Part shown: one piece after another, positions 26,300 through 36,467 of the stretch
How the letters are laid out: each line of letters starts with the position of its first letter
Numbering within the stretch: position 1 is the stretch's first letter
NCBI RefSeq assembly: GCF_900489465.1
Contig: NZ_UEFQ01000029.1
Coordinates: forward strand, 1 to 64,000
DNA length: 64,000 nucleotides
Source: Aequorivita sp. CIP111184
GTDB lineage: Bacteria; Bacteroidota; Bacteroidia; Flavobacteriales; Flavobacteriaceae
Direction of reading: 5' to 3'
The notes under the pieces: model-generated
What the model was told of the DNA's origin: nothing
What the model saw: the letters and a program-made list of their open reading frames with translations, nothing else
Databases searched by the model: none
Program-made: the position numbers and the translations under genes

Positions 26300-27676
26300 T
26301 TATAAGTGAATTACTTCTCCATAAGCATCGGCCGTGGCTTCCATAACCGCTTCGCTCATTGTTGGGTGTGGGTGAATTGCTTTTAGTACTTCGTGTCCTG
26401 TTGTTTCAAGTTTTCTTCCTAAAACGGCTTCAGCAATCATATCGGTTACGCCGGCGCCAATCATGTGACAGCCTAGCCATTCGCCATATTTGGCATCGAA
26501 AATTACTTTTACAAATCCATCCTTTTCACCAGAAGCACTTGCTTTTCCGCTGGCAGAGAAAGGGAATTTTCCAACTTTCAATTCATAACCAGCCTCCTTG
26601 GCTTGCTTTTCAGTCATACCAACGCTTGCAATTTCTGGCGAAGCATACGTACAGCCCGGAATGTTTCCATAATCGATTGGCTCTACGTGAAGTCCTGCAA
26701 TTTTTTCAACGCAAGTTATTCCTTCAGCTGAAGCAACGTGGGCTAGGGCAGGACCGGGAGTTATATCGCCAATAGCGTAATATCCGGGAATATTGGTTTG
26801 GTACCAATCGTTCACCATCACTTTTCCTTTGTCGGTTACAATACCCACATCTTCCAATCCGATGTTTTCAATATTTGTAGCAATTCCCACAGCGGAAAGT
26901 ACAATTTCAGCTTCAATTGTTTCTTCGCCTTTAGCAGTTTTTACTGTGGCTTTTACTAGTTTTCCTGAAGTGTCTAATTTTTCTACAGAAGAATTAGTCA
27001 TCACTTTTATTCCCGCTTTTTTGAAGGAACGCTCAAATTGTTTTGAAACGTCTTCATCTTCCAAAGGAACAAGATTGGGTAAAAATTCAACGATTGTAAC
27101 GTCAGTTCCCATAGAATTATAGAAGTGTGCGAACTCAACGCCAATGGCGCCACTGCCCACTACAATCATACTTTTGGGTTGTTTTTTTAAGGTCATTGCT
27201 TCGCGGTAACCAATAACTTTTTTGCCGTCCTGTATCAGGTTTGGCAATTCACGTGAACGTGCTCCCGTTGCAATAATTATATGGTCTGCGGAATATTCCT
27301 TTCCGTCAACGTCAATTTTCTTTCCAGGTTTAATTTTTCCGAAACCATTGATAACGTCAATTTTATTTTTCTTCATTAAAAACTGAACGCCTTTACTCAT
27401 TCCGTCGGCAACGCCGCGACTACGTTCAACAACTTTCCCAAAGTCTTTATCAAAATCTTTTACGATAAGGCCGTAACTGTCTGCGTGTTTAAGATAGTCA
27501 AAAACCTGCGCGCTCTTTAAAAGTGCTTTTGTAGGGATACATCCCCAGTTTAAACAAACGCCTCCAAGGCTTTCCTTTTCAATAATGGCGGTCTTTAACC
27601 CTAACTGTGAAGCCCTTATGGCAGTAACATAGCCGCCGGGACCGCTTCCTAATACTATTACGTCGTATTTACTCAT
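26300..27676 (-). CDS. lpdA: Dihydrolipoyl dehydrogenase
   Basis: A 458-residue flavoprotein, the E3 of 2-oxoacid dehydrogenase complexes and glycine cleavage. The FAD-binding VLGSGPGGYVTA is at residues 8-19. The redox disulfide is C41/C46 (GGVCLNWGCIPTK), the NAD-binding motif is VVGSGAIGVEFA, and the active-site His-Glu is in HPHPTMSEAVMEA near the C terminus. All are intact and the length is typical. It is monocistronic here; the E1/E2 genes are not in the window. Confidence 0.95.
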   Translation of the reverse strand: MSKYDVIVLGSGPGGYVTAIRASQLGLKTAIIEKESLGGVCLNWGCIPTKALLKSAQVFDYLKHADSYGLIVKDFDKDFGKVVERSRGVADGMSKGVQFLMKKNKIDVINGFGKIKPGKKIDVDGKEYSADHIIIATGARSRELPNLIQDGKKVIGYREAMTLKKQPKSMIVVGSGAIGVEFAHFYNSMGTDVTIVEFLPNLVPLEDEDVSKQFERSFKKAGIKVMTNSSVEKLDTSGKLVKATVKTAKGEETIEAEIVLSAVGIATNIENIGLEDVGIVTDKGKVMVNDWYQTNIPGYYAIGDITPGPALAHVASAEGITCVEKIAGLHVEPIDYGNIPGCTYASPEIASVGMTEKQAKEAGYELKVGKFPFSASGKASASGEKDGFVKVIFDAKYGEWLGCHMIGAGVTDMIAEAVLGRKLETTGHEVLKAIHPHPTMSEAVMEATADAYGEVIHL

Positions 27677-27770
27677 TTTGTGTGTTTAAGTCTGAATTTT
27701 TAAGGTAACGAAATTACGAAATTCAAAAGGAAAAATCCCAAAACAGAAAACCCAAATTCCAAATAATGAA

Positions 27771-27813
27771 AAAAGCACCAAATTCCAATCTTGTTTTTGG
27801 ACTGTGGTGCTTT
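27771..27813 (-). terminator. Probable terminator downstream of msrB
   Basis: On the minus strand AAAGCACCA pairs with TGGTGCTTT around an interior partly paired region, followed by a T-run (A-run before 27771 on the plus strand). It is located about 30-70 nt past the msrB stop. Confidence 0.6.
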
Positions 27814-27841
27814 AATTCAATTCTTGATTTTTCAAACAGAT

Positions 27842-28321
27842 TTATTCTTTCGGAATAAAGTTTAATGCAACTCCATTAATGCAGTGTCTTTTTCCAGTGG
27901 TTTCTGGGCCATCGTTAAAAACGTGACCCAAATGTCCGCCGCAAGTAGCGCAGTGTTCTTCGGTTCTGGTATAACCTAGATTTCTGTCAGTAGAATAAGC
28001 TACATTTCCTTCAATAGCCCTATCAAAGCTTGGCCAACCTGTGCCACTATCAAATTTGTGTTTACTTTCAAAAACGTGAGTTCCGCAGCCAGCACAAAGG
28101 TAGGTTCCCACTTTGTGATTGTCATTTAAATCACTGGTAAAAGCACGCTCTGTTCCTTCGTGGCGCATCACATTATATGCTGATGGAGATAGTTGTGACT
28201 TCCATTCAGCATCAGTTTTGGTAACCTTAAAAGCTTCTTGCTTTGTATCCTTTTTCTGAGCTGGGGAATTACAGCTAAAAAGCAGAGTACTTAAAATTAT
28301 AAATGCACTTAAAAATTTCAT
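27842..28321 (-). CDS. msrB: Exported peptide-methionine (R)-S-oxide reductase MsrB
   Basis: A 159-residue lipoprotein. The signal ends TLLFSC with the Cys at residue 17. The MsrB domain covers about residues 35-158. The zinc site is C76/C79 and C124/C127, and the catalytic Cys is C147 in GKRHCINGVAL; the SxGTGWPSF motif is present. It reduces methionine-R-sulfoxide in periplasmic or surface proteins. The start at 28321 gives a clean lipoprotein signal; the longer frame starts inside the upstream gene. It begins 1 nt after the stop of the upstream lipoprotein gene, so the two form an operon. Confidence 0.92.
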   Translation of the reverse strand: MKFLSAFIILSTLLFSCNSPAQKKDTKQEAFKVTKTDAEWKSQLSPSAYNVMRHEGTERAFTSDLNDNHKVGTYLCAGCGTHVFESKHKFDSGTGWPSFDRAIEGNVAYSTDRNLGYTRTEEHCATCGGHLGHVFNDGPETTGKRHCINGVALNFIPKE

Positions 28322-28322
28322 T

Positions 28323-28853
28323 TTAAAGCTCAATTTTTTCAATTTGCGATCCATCAGTCTGCATCACTTCCAAAATATCTCCCATTGATGGGTTTGTTTT
28401 CGCAAATTCTGCAGGAACTACAGCAATACGGAATGTTTGACCATTCAAATCAAAAGGATCTATATTAGTTAAATCGAAATTTCCCTCAATGGTGAATTGC
28501 ACACTTATAAATGTGCTATTATAATTGTATTGTATAAAGTCGCCTGTTCCATCTTGATAGAATTTATTTTGAGGAAGTTGCGTCCAAATATCGGCAGGGG
28601 GCGATGTTGTATCATCCAGACCTGATAAACGATACACTAATACAACGTCGCTTTCATACACTTCAAAAGGATAATTATAAACCGATGTAAAATATTGGTT
28701 ATCAGGATAGTCGCTATAACTGAAAGTGGGGCTAACCTCAAAAACGTTAGCATAAACCAATCCACCCGGCTCTCCCGGAGGTCCTGGATCTCCTTCGCAA
28801 GAGGTGAATAAAATAGTTGATGAAAGTGCTAAAAATAGAAGTATGTTTTTCAT
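28323..28853 (-). CDS. Hypothetical lipoprotein with short collagen-like Gly-Pro segment
   Basis: A 176-residue protein. The lipoprotein signal ends LFTSC (Cys 19). The next residues are EGDPGPPGEPGG, a collagen-like tether seen after the lipidated Cys in many Bacteroidota surface lipoproteins. Residues 32-176 are beta-rich (VFEVSPTFSYSD, VLVYRLSGLDD, FTIEGNFDLTN) with no known catalytic motif. It is first gene of the operon with exported msrB. The role is unknown. Confidence 0.7.
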   Translation of the reverse strand: MKNILLFLALSSTILFTSCEGDPGPPGEPGGLVYANVFEVSPTFSYSDYPDNQYFTSVYNYPFEVYESDVVLVYRLSGLDDTTSPPADIWTQLPQNKFYQDGTGDFIQYNYNSTFISVQFTIEGNFDLTNIDPFDLNGQTFRIAVVPAEFAKTNPSMGDILEVMQTDGSQIEKIEL

Positions 28854-29065
28854 AATAGATATTTTAAATGTTTAATGAAAGTTTACAAAAGTCGTTCCAA
28901 CTTTTAAAAGGCTATAAATTTAAAGGCTTCGGAAGCTATTTTATACTAAAAAAACACTAAAGTTTAAATTTTATGGAACAATAATTGAAAATTAATTTTA
29001 GAATAATTTTAATACAATAGTAAATTTATATCTCTAATTTTAACAATTCAAAAAACCATCTTCTT

Positions 29066-29887
29066 ATGAAATTCAAAAAATCTTTAGCTATATTATTAAT
29101 GGGAATATTTGTTGTTGCATGCAGCACCAATCCATTTACTGGGAAACAGACTTTAGCATTGGTTCCTAATTCGCAAATATTACCAATGGCATTTCAGCAA
29201 TACAATGAGTTTTTATCTGAAAATAAAGTTGTAAAGGGAACATCCGATGCAAACATGGTAAAGAATGTAGGCCAAAAAATAGCTTCAGCCGCTGAAAGAT
29301 ATCTTACAGCCAACGGCTATGCGGGTTATTTAACTGATTATCGTTGGGAGTATAATCTTGTGCAAAGTCCAGATGTAAATGCTTGGTGTATGCCCGGCGG
29401 AAAGATTGTAGTTTACACTGGTATTTTACCAATAACCAAAGATGAAGCTGGTTTAGCGGCAGTTATGGGGCACGAAGTTGCTCACGCACTTGCAAATCAT
29501 GGTCAGCAGCGTATGAGTGCCGGCCAATTACAACAATTGGGAGCCGTTGCAGGAAATGTTGCATTGAGTGGTAGCGCTGAAAACCAACAGATTTTTAATA
29601 CAGCTTACGGCTTAGGTTCAAATTTAGGGGTTATGCTTCCTTTCAGCCGAAGTCATGAAACCGAGGCAGATCATATTGGACTAATTTTGATGGCTATAGC
29701 TGGTTATGACCCAATAGTTTCAGCAGAATTATGGCAACGTATGCAAGCACAGGAAAATGGAAGCGCGCCGCCAGAATTTTTGAGCACACACCCTTCTAGC
29801 ACCACAAGAATACAAAATATTCAAGCGTGGGCTCCTGAAGCTAAAGCTGAAGCCAGAAAATTTGGTGTAACTTCATTCAAAAGATAA
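29066..29887 (+). CDS. M48 family metallopeptidase, lipoprotein
   Basis: A 273-residue protein. The lipoprotein signal ends FVVAC (Cys 19). The peptidase domain follows, with zinc ligands H136 and H140 and catalytic E137 in GHEVAHALANH, and third ligand E198 in HETEADHIG. It resembles Oma1/BepA/LoiP-type periplasmic M48 peptidases involved in outer-membrane protein quality control, but without the TPR domain of BepA. It is monocistronic and followed by a terminator. Confidence 0.9.
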   Translation: MKFKKSLAILLMGIFVVACSTNPFTGKQTLALVPNSQILPMAFQQYNEFLSENKVVKGTSDANMVKNVGQKIASAAERYLTANGYAGYLTDYRWEYNLVQSPDVNAWCMPGGKIVVYTGILPITKDEAGLAAVMGHEVAHALANHGQQRMSAGQLQQLGAVAGNVALSGSAENQQIFNTAYGLGSNLGVMLPFSRSHETEADHIGLILMAIAGYDPIVSAELWQRMQAQENGSAPPEFLSTHPSSTTRIQNIQAWAPEAKAEARKFGVTSFKR

Positions 29888-29921
29888 AATAATAGTAATA
29901 AATATTTTATTGAATATTTTT

Positions 29922-29950
29922 AAAATCCCACTTCAAGTGGGATTTTTTAT
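29922..29950 (+). terminator. Terminator after the M48 peptidase gene
   Basis: AAATCCCACTT pairs with AAGTGGGATTT with a very short loop, followed by T-rich sequence. Confidence 0.8.
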
Positions 29951-29982
29951 TAGTTTAGTAATCTCAAAATTGAACCTTCAAT

Positions 29983-31302
29983 ATGCCCAACTTACTTAAA
30001 GGAAGTAAAAAATTGCTAAATGCTTGGGCTTTTTACGATTGGGCAAATTCGGTTTACAGTCTTGTAATTGCTTCAGCAATTTTCCCCATTTATTATCAGG
30101 CACTTTTTAAATCGGAAAATATAACTACAGTTTATTTATTTGGTGGAACTATTCGTAGCACTCCTTTGATTAGTTATACCACGGCAGCTGCTTTTTTGCT
30201 TGTGGCAGTTATCTCGCCTTTGCTTTCGGGAATTGCAGATTATGTGGGTAATAAGAAGAATTTTATGAAATTTTTCTGCTACCTGGGGGCGCTTTCGTGT
30301 ATGGGGCTTTATTTTTTCAGTATTGAAAATATTAAAATAAGTTTACTATTTTATTTTTTTGGATTGATAGGTTTCTGGGGAAGTTTGGTTTTCTACAATT
30401 CATATTTACCAGATGTGGCATTTCCAGAACAACAGGACAGAGTTAGCGCTCGTGGTTATTCTTTAGGATATATAGGTAGCGTAATATTGTTGTTGTTTAA
30501 TTTGGGAATGGTTATGTTTCCCCAATATTTTGGATTCGGAGAAGGAGGGGAGGCTAGTATGCAAGGCATGCGTTGGTCTTTTGTAACCGTTGGTATTTGG
30601 TGGATTCTCTTCAGCCAGTATTCTTTTTATTTTCTTCCGAAGGGAAATAAAAGTGGAAAAAAAGTTAGTACTAAAATAGTACTAAACGGTTTTAGGGAAT
30701 TAAAAAGTGTTTACAATTCGCTTTCCGAAAACATACAGTTAAAAAGATATTTGGCCGCATTTTTTGTTTACAGTATGGCCGTACAAACGGTGATGCTTGT
30801 TGCAACTTATTTTGGGGAACAGGAAATTGCTTGGGGCGGTGATGACTCAAAAACCATGGGTTTAATTGTTAGCATATTGATTATCCAATTAGTTGCAGTT
30901 GGTGGGGCGATTTTAACGTCGCGTGCTTCAGAGAAATTCGGAAACATCCCCGTTCTTATAGTTATTAATATAATTTGGGTGCTAATTTGTATAGTTGCGT
31001 TTTTTATAGAATCACCAATTCAATTTTATGCTACCGCTGGTGTAGTAGGTTTAGTGATGGGTGGAATACAGTCACTTTCGCGTTCTACATATTCAAAGTT
31101 TTTACCAGAAACAAAGGATACTACGTCATATTTTAGTTTTTATGACGTTGCCGAAAAAATAGGAATTGTAATAGGAATGTTAATCTATGGTTTTATAGAC
31201 CAAATAACAGGGAGTATGCGAAACTCCATATTGTTTCTTGTGGTATTTTTTATAACGGGCGTATTTTTGTTACTAAGAGTGCCACGAAATAAAACCAATT
31301 AA
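29983..31302 (+). CDS. MFS transporter of the UMF1/Atg22 type
   Basis: A 439-residue inner-membrane protein with about 11-12 hydrophobic segments. The N-terminal AWAFYDWANSVYSLVIASAIFPIYY is the UMF1 (Atg22-like) signature, and DYVGNKKNFM and SRSTYSKFLPE are loop motifs of this group. Homologues export amino acids or have unknown substrates. The ATG at 29983 is right after a terminator, so it has its own promoter. A lipoprotein gene follows at 50 nt. Confidence 0.85.
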   Translation: MPNLLKGSKKLLNAWAFYDWANSVYSLVIASAIFPIYYQALFKSENITTVYLFGGTIRSTPLISYTTAAAFLLVAVISPLLSGIADYVGNKKNFMKFFCYLGALSCMGLYFFSIENIKISLLFYFFGLIGFWGSLVFYNSYLPDVAFPEQQDRVSARGYSLGYIGSVILLLFNLGMVMFPQYFGFGEGGEASMQGMRWSFVTVGIWWILFSQYSFYFLPKGNKSGKKVSTKIVLNGFRELKSVYNSLSENIQLKRYLAAFFVYSMAVQTVMLVATYFGEQEIAWGGDDSKTMGLIVSILIIQLVAVGGAILTSRASEKFGNIPVLIVINIIWVLICIVAFFIESPIQFYATAGVVGLVMGGIQSLSRSTYSKFLPETKDTTSYFSFYDVAEKIGIVIGMLIYGFIDQITGSMRNSILFLVVFFITGVFLLLRVPRNKTN

Positions 31303-31351
31303 ACAATTTTTGATTATGTTTGCGTTTATTACCTACAAACTACTTAATAAT

Positions 31352-32755
31352 ATGAAGAAAATGTATTTTATAAAGGGAGTGCTTTTGGCATTTCTGGCAT
31401 TTCAATTTTTTTCCTGTGAAAATGAGCCTCTTACAGGCGAATTTATTCAAGAAGAGCAGAATAATGCAAATGAAGGACAATTCATAGCCCAAATTGAAGG
31501 TCAAGAATTTATTGCAAATTCTGTTACCGCAACACTTTACACTACAGATAACAAGTTGATAATTAGCGGCTTAAAACCCGGAGGAGAAGAAATAACCCTG
31601 AAGGTTGATAATCCAGAAGTTGGTTCTTTTAATTTGTCACACGGGGGAGCTAATAATAATGGGGGATATTATTTTGACGGTTCAACCAATTTAAGTCCTT
31701 ATGTTTCTGCAGACTCTTTAGGTGGCTATGGCCTTATGAATATAACGGCTTTGGATGCCAGTGCATTAACAATTACAGGAACTTTTAGTTTTGTAGGATC
31801 ACGTGAAAAAGTTGATGGAGACGGAAACCCAATTCTCGATGGAAATGGAGATCCAGTTATAGAAGATATAGCAATTTCAAATGGGGCGTTTAATGCAATA
31901 CCTTACATAGTTGACGACACGAACGGCGGTGGTGGTGGCGGAACCGGCGATCCCAACAATGAATTTTTCGCAAAAGTTGAGGGTGTTGATTTTGTTGCAG
32001 ATAGTATATACGTTAGCGAACCAATGGTGGGGGACGTACATATGATAAAAATTGAAGCCAAATCTAATACAGGTGAACTTATACGTATTGATATTCCACG
32101 TTCTCTAGGGATTGGTACTTTTAATATGGTAAACATTTCAGATGGAACAAAATTAATTGCGCTTTACAATGCTGGAAATGGAGCCGAAAACCTTACTTCA
32201 AATCCAGGAATGATTACTATTTCTGAGTTTGACCTTGAATTGGGTATTTTAAAAGCTGCTTTTTCATTTACAGGAAATGATCCATTAAGTCAGGTTCCCG
32301 ATACTGTTGAAGTTACAGAAGGAAGCTTTACTGTATATTTTGAAGGTGTTCCCGGGGCAAATAATGCATTTACGGCAAATGTGGATGGCGCTTCTTATAC
32401 TCCGGATGAAATTGTTATAACAACTTCTATTGTTAACCAATATCCTAGAATTACTATATCAACAACAATAGGAGACCAAAGAATGGAGCTAACTTTCCCA
32501 GCAACAGTTACTATAGGCACTTTTGATATGGGGACCGAAGTTATTGATGGAGATGAAATTGTTGCATATTACACACCACAGGTTGGAACTTCTATTACGT
32601 ACGTTTCAAGTCCAGGAAGTTTGGTTATTACTAATTATGATATACCAAGCGGGTTAATAGAAGGAACCTTTAACTTTACCGGAAGAGATGGTTCAGGTCA
32701 AGATCCTTCAATTTATCAAATAACCGGAGGGGAATTTTTGATAGTTTTACCGTAA
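31352..32755 (+). CDS. Surface lipoprotein with three tandem DUF6252-like domains
   Basis: A 467-residue protein. The lipoprotein signal ends FQFFSC (Cys 22). It has three similar beta-rich modules, at about residues 45-170 (FIAQIEGQEFIANSVTATL), 195-325 (FFAKVEGVDFVADSIYVSE) and 330-467 (FTANVDGASYTPDEIVITT), each with an xxIGTFNM/VGSFNLS-type segment. A Gly-rich linker (DTNGGGGGGTGD) separates modules 1 and 2. The module resembles DUF6252 as I remember it. The start is MKKMYFIKG at 31352; earlier in-frame codons (a TTG at 31310, an ATG at 31316) extend it without a signal peptide. The function is unknown. Confidence 0.7.
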   Translation: MKKMYFIKGVLLAFLAFQFFSCENEPLTGEFIQEEQNNANEGQFIAQIEGQEFIANSVTATLYTTDNKLIISGLKPGGEEITLKVDNPEVGSFNLSHGGANNNGGYYFDGSTNLSPYVSADSLGGYGLMNITALDASALTITGTFSFVGSREKVDGDGNPILDGNGDPVIEDIAISNGAFNAIPYIVDDTNGGGGGGTGDPNNEFFAKVEGVDFVADSIYVSEPMVGDVHMIKIEAKSNTGELIRIDIPRSLGIGTFNMVNISDGTKLIALYNAGNGAENLTSNPGMITISEFDLELGILKAAFSFTGNDPLSQVPDTVEVTEGSFTVYFEGVPGANNAFTANVDGASYTPDEIVITTSIVNQYPRITISTTIGDQRMELTFPATVTIGTFDMGTEVIDGDEIVAYYTPQVGTSITYVSSPGSLVITNYDIPSGLIEGTFNFTGRDGSGQDPSIYQITGGEFLIVLP

Positions 32756-32773
32756 ATAGAAATTATAAACCAT

Positions 32774-32811
32774 AAAAAAGCCGCTTTTAGTTTTCTAAAA
32801 GCGGCTTTTTT
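32774..32811. terminator. Bidirectional terminator between convergent lipoprotein and DUF2807 genes
   Basis: AAAAAGCCGCTTTTAG pairs with CTAAAAGCGGCTTTTT around a short loop, with A- and T-runs in both orientations. Confidence 0.85.
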
Positions 32812-32830
32812 AATTCAGAAAAATGTTCAA

Positions 32831-33565
32831 TTAAATAGATTTTACCTTTCCGGAACCCATTACTTTTACGTCGTTGGAAGAAGGATTTCCCGCACAAAAA
32901 ATAGAACCCGATCCTTGAATACGAGCCTTTAGACTGTTTTTTGCAAATATTGTTGAATCTCCCGAACCAGAAATATAAATTTGTGCATTTTCAGAAATAA
33001 GTTCTTTTCCTTCAAAGTTTCCACTTCCAGTAGTTTTCACTTCAACATCTGTGGCTTTTCCAGAAAGTTTCATATCGCCTGAGCCATTTAACTTTGCATC
33101 TAAAGAAGTAGCATCAATGGAGATTTTTATACCGCCCGAACCTTGAAGGTTTAAGGTAAGTGTATTATTTTTCAATATATCTTTTCCTTCAACATTTCCA
33201 GATCCACGAAGGGAGATCTCTGAAATATCCTCAAAAGGTACAGTAATCTTAATTTTTTCTGTATTTCGAAGGGATGTATTGTTTTTCATTGAGATTGTAA
33301 GTGTAGTTCCATCAGATTCCACCACAATCTTATCCTGTACATTATCTTCAGCGGTTATACTTATGTTTCCTTCAGTACCTTTTTCAAGATAAACGTCCAT
33401 TGACCCTGAAACATTAATAGCGTTGTATGATTGGGTGTTTAAAGTTTTCGTTATTATATTCCCACTTCCTTTTATGGAATTATTATTTCTGTTTTGTGCA
33501 TCTACTTGAAGATTCCCTATAATTAAAAACATCAAAGCGAAAGAGAATTTAGTCAGTCTGGCCAT
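32831..33565 (-). CDS. Head GIN domain/DUF2807 protein
   Basis: A 244-residue exported protein. The signal peptide is about residues 1-24. The remainder is a right-handed beta-helix-like repeat in which GSG recurs every 20-22 residues (SLRGSGNVEGKD, NLQGSGGIKIS, KLNGSGDMKLS, KTTGSGNFEGKE, ISGSGDSTIF, RIQGSGSIFC), ending VMGSGKVKSI. This is the head GIN domain of Bacteroidota, called putative auto-transporter adhesin in databases, without demonstrated function. It is monocistronic. Confidence 0.88.
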   Translation of the reverse strand: MARLTKFSFALMFLIIGNLQVDAQNRNNNSIKGSGNIITKTLNTQSYNAINVSGSMDVYLEKGTEGNISITAEDNVQDKIVVESDGTTLTISMKNNTSLRNTEKIKITVPFEDISEISLRGSGNVEGKDILKNNTLTLNLQGSGGIKISIDATSLDAKLNGSGDMKLSGKATDVEVKTTGSGNFEGKELISENAQIYISGSGDSTIFAKNSLKARIQGSGSIFCAGNPSSNDVKVMGSGKVKSI

Positions 33566-33766
33566 AATTTTGATTTTTTGATTTAGTATAGTTATTTCCT
33601 TTATAGACAGCTTTTTTATAAAGATGTTACACTTTCACTGAATAAAAAATTATATAACTGGCATAACTCTTGAAATATAGTATAAAGGAACAGGCAAAAC
33701 GTTTGATAGCCAGTGTTCTTTCATAAATTAATCATAAACAATTTATTAATAAGACATTACCTGTGT

Positions 33767-33774
33767 TACCTTTG
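33767..33774 (+). promoter_or_regulatory. -10 element (TACCTTTG) of lon
   Basis: A perfect TAnnTTTG lies 24 nt before the lon ATG. No CIRCE-like heat-shock repeat was seen next to it. Confidence 0.5.
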
Positions 33775-33798
33775 TGACACAATGTCCTAAACAAATAT

Positions 33799-36249
33799 AT
33801 GGCCAATTCAAAAGTTACATTATTAGACAAGTTGTCATTTCAGGATTTAAAGGAAGATGCAGAATTCATTCCTTTAATGTCAGCAGAAGACGAAGATGCA
33901 ATGCATAAAGAGGAACTTCCCGAAATACTCCCCATTTTGCCTTTGCGGAATACAGTTTTATTTCCAGGAGTTGTAATCCCTATAACAGCTGGAAGAGATA
34001 AATCTATTAAACTTATAAATGAAACCAATAAGGGAAACAAAGTAATTGGTGTTGTTTCGCAAAAAGACGAATATGAAGAGGAACCAGGAATAGGCGATAT
34101 AAACACTATTGGAACTGTGGCAAAGATTCTTCGTGTATTGAAAATGCCCGATGGCAATACTACAGTTATCATTCAAGGAAAAAAACGCTTTGAGGTTTCG
34201 GAAGTGATTACCACCGAACCTTACATGACCGCAACCATTCGTGAAGTTGCAGAAGCGCGTCCCGAAAAGGAAAGTGAGGAATTCAATGCGATTATAGAAT
34301 CCATAAAGGAAATGGCGCTTAAAATAATTAAGGAAAGCCCAAATATTCCTTCGGAAGCTGCCTTTGCCATTAAAAATATTGAAAGCTCTAGTTTCCTTAT
34401 CAATTTTGTTTCTTCAAACCTAAATATAGATGTTGAAGAGAAGCAGACACTACTGGAAATAAACAATCTGAAAGATCGTGCGCTGGAAACGCTTCGGTAT
34501 ATGAATATGGAAATTCAAAAGCTTTCGCTTCGAAATGATATTCAGTCTAAAGTTCAGAGTGATATTAATCAACAACAAAGAGAGTATTTTCTTCACCAGC
34601 AAATGAAAACCATTCAAGAGGAATTGGGCGGTTCATCTTCTGAAGAAGAAATTGAGGATATGCGCGAACGTGCAAAAGCCAAGAAATGGAGTAAGGAAGT
34701 GGAAAAACATTTCTTAAAAGAACTTACAAAAATGCAACGTATGAATCCGCAGGTCGCGGAATACAGCATTCAACGTAATTATTTGGATTTACTTTTAGAG
34801 CTTCCGTGGAATAAATACAGTAAAGATAAATTCGATTTAAAACGCGCAAGAAAAATCTTGGATCGTGATCATTATGGACTTGATGACGTAAAAAAACGAA
34901 TCATTGAATATTTGGCCGTTTTGAAATTGCGAAACGATATGAAATCTCCAATACTTTGTCTCTATGGCCCTCCTGGAGTTGGAAAGACTTCTCTGGGAAA
35001 ATCTATTGCTGAAGCATTGGGCAGAAAATATGTACGTATGAGTTTGGGCGGACTTCGCGATGAAGCCGAAATCCGTGGACACCGAAAAACATATATTGGG
35101 GCAATGCCTGGTAGAATTATACAGAGTATAAAGAAAGCAGAAACTAGCAATCCTGTTTTTGTTTTGGATGAGATAGATAAGATTTCGGCGGGCAATCAAG
35201 GAGATCCTTCTTCAGCAATGCTTGAAGTTCTTGATCCAGAACAAAATAATTCTTTTTACGATAACTTTTTGGAGCTTGGTTACGACCTTTCAAAAGTTAT
35301 GTTTATCGCTACTTCAAATAGTTTAAGCACCATTCAGCCTGCGTTGCTAGACAGAATGGAGATTATAAATGTTACTGGTTATACGGTTGAAGAAAAGGTT
35401 GAAATTGCAAAACGCCATTTGCTTCCAAAGCAATTGAAAGAACATGGAATGAATCCTGACGCACTGAAAATTGCCAAACCACAGCTTGAAAAAATTGTGG
35501 AAGGCTATACGCGCGAAAGTGGGGTGCGTTCTTTGGAAAAGCAAATAGCGAAAATGGTTCGCTATGCTGCAATGAAAATTGCAATGGAAGAAGAATATGA
35601 AGTGAAAGTAACCAACAAAGTTATTATTGAAGTTCTTGGCGCTCCTAAAATGGAACGTGATAAATATGAAAATAATGATGTTGCTGGTGTGGTTACAGGG
35701 CTTGCTTGGACAAGGGTTGGCGGAGATATATTGTTTATAGAATCTACACTTTCTAAAGGGAAAGGCACTTTAAACATGACCGGAAATCTTGGAAAAGTGA
35801 TGAAGGAATCTGCAACTATTGCACTTGAGTATATTAAATCTAACGCGGAGAAACTTGGAATTAATCCGGATATTTTTGAAAACTATAATGTTCACATCCA
35901 TGTGCCTGAAGGTGCGACACCAAAAGATGGACCGAGTGCGGGAATAACGATGCTTACCTCGTTGGTTTCTCTTTTCACACAAAGAAAAGTAAAAAAATCT
36001 ATGGCGATGACCGGTGAAATTACACTTCGTGGAAAAGTATTGCCGGTAGGCGGAATTAAAGAGAAAATTCTTGCAGCAAAACGCGCCCGAATTAAGGAAA
36101 TACTTCTTTGTGAAGATAACAAACGTGATATAGAAGAGATAAATGCCGAATATTTGAAAGGACTCACTTTTCATTATGTAAAAGATATGAGTGATGTTTT
36201 AGATTTAGCGCTTACCAAAGAAAAAGTGAAAAATGCTAAAAAGCTTTAG
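33799..36249 (+). CDS. lon: ATP-dependent protease La
   Basis: An 816-residue protease that degrades misfolded and regulatory proteins in the cytoplasm. It has an N-terminal substrate domain (about residues 45-245, [14 protein letters not shown]) and an AAA+ domain with Walker A GPPGVGKT (390-397, K396) and Walker B FVLDEIDK. The C-terminal serine-lysine protease domain has S713 in DGPSAGITM and K756 in GGIKEK, 43 residues apart as in E. coli Lon. All key residues are intact and the length is typical. It is monocistronic, followed by a long perfect inverted repeat. Confidence 0.95.
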   Translation: MANSKVTLLDKLSFQDLKEDAEFIPLMSAEDEDAMHKEELPEILPILPLRNTVLFPGVVIPITAGRDKSIKLINETNKGNKVIGVVSQKDEYEEEPGIGDINTIGTVAKILRVLKMPDGNTTVIIQGKKRFEVSEVITTEPYMTATIREVAEARPEKESEEFNAIIESIKEMALKIIKESPNIPSEAAFAIKNIESSSFLINFVSSNLNIDVEEKQTLLEINNLKDRALETLRYMNMEIQKLSLRNDIQSKVQSDINQQQREYFLHQQMKTIQEELGGSSSEEEIEDMRERAKAKKWSKEVEKHFLKELTKMQRMNPQVAEYSIQRNYLDLLLELPWNKYSKDKFDLKRARKILDRDHYGLDDVKKRIIEYLAVLKLRNDMKSPILCLYGPPGVGKTSLGKSIAEALGRKYVRMSLGGLRDEAEIRGHRKTYIGAMPGRIIQSIKKAETSNPVFVLDEIDKISAGNQGDPSSAMLEVLDPEQNNSFYDNFLELGYDLSKVMFIATSNSLSTIQPALLDRMEIINVTGYTVEEKVEIAKRHLLPKQLKEHGMNPDALKIAKPQLEKIVEGYTRESGVRSLEKQIAKMVRYAAMKIAMEEEYEVKVTNKVIIEVLGAPKMERDKYENNDVAGVVTGLAWTRVGGDILFIESTLSKGKGTLNMTGNLGKVMKESATIALEYIKSNAEKLGINPDIFENYNVHIHVPEGATPKDGPSAGITMLTSLVSLFTQRKVKKSMAMTGEITLRGKVLPVGGIKEKILAAKRARIKEILLCEDNKRDIEEINAEYLKGLTFHYVKDMSDVLDLALTKEKVKNAKKL

Positions 36250-36272
36250 CCTTTTTTAATTGATGATTTTTT

Positions 36273-36312
36273 AATTGGTGCTTAAAGTTTAATTATACTT
36301 TAAGCACCAATT
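36273..36312 (+). terminator. Long inverted repeat after lon (probable terminator)
   Basis: AATTGGTGCTTAAAGT (36273-36288) pairs perfectly with ACTTTAAGCACCAATT (36297-36312) across an 8-nt loop. Only a short A/T tract follows, so it may instead stabilise the lon 3' end or be a binding site. Confidence 0.6.
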
Positions 36313-36467
36313 ATTTTCTATCATTCAGTATTTGTTTTTCATTGAATAGATGGAACTTCATGCAGATTTTGATATGTTCTTAAAAATTAATCATCGATGT
36401 TTCTTTCCTTTGCAAAAATAAATTATACTTGCATTCGTTTAGTTTTTAGTTACGGTAACTCGCGTCT

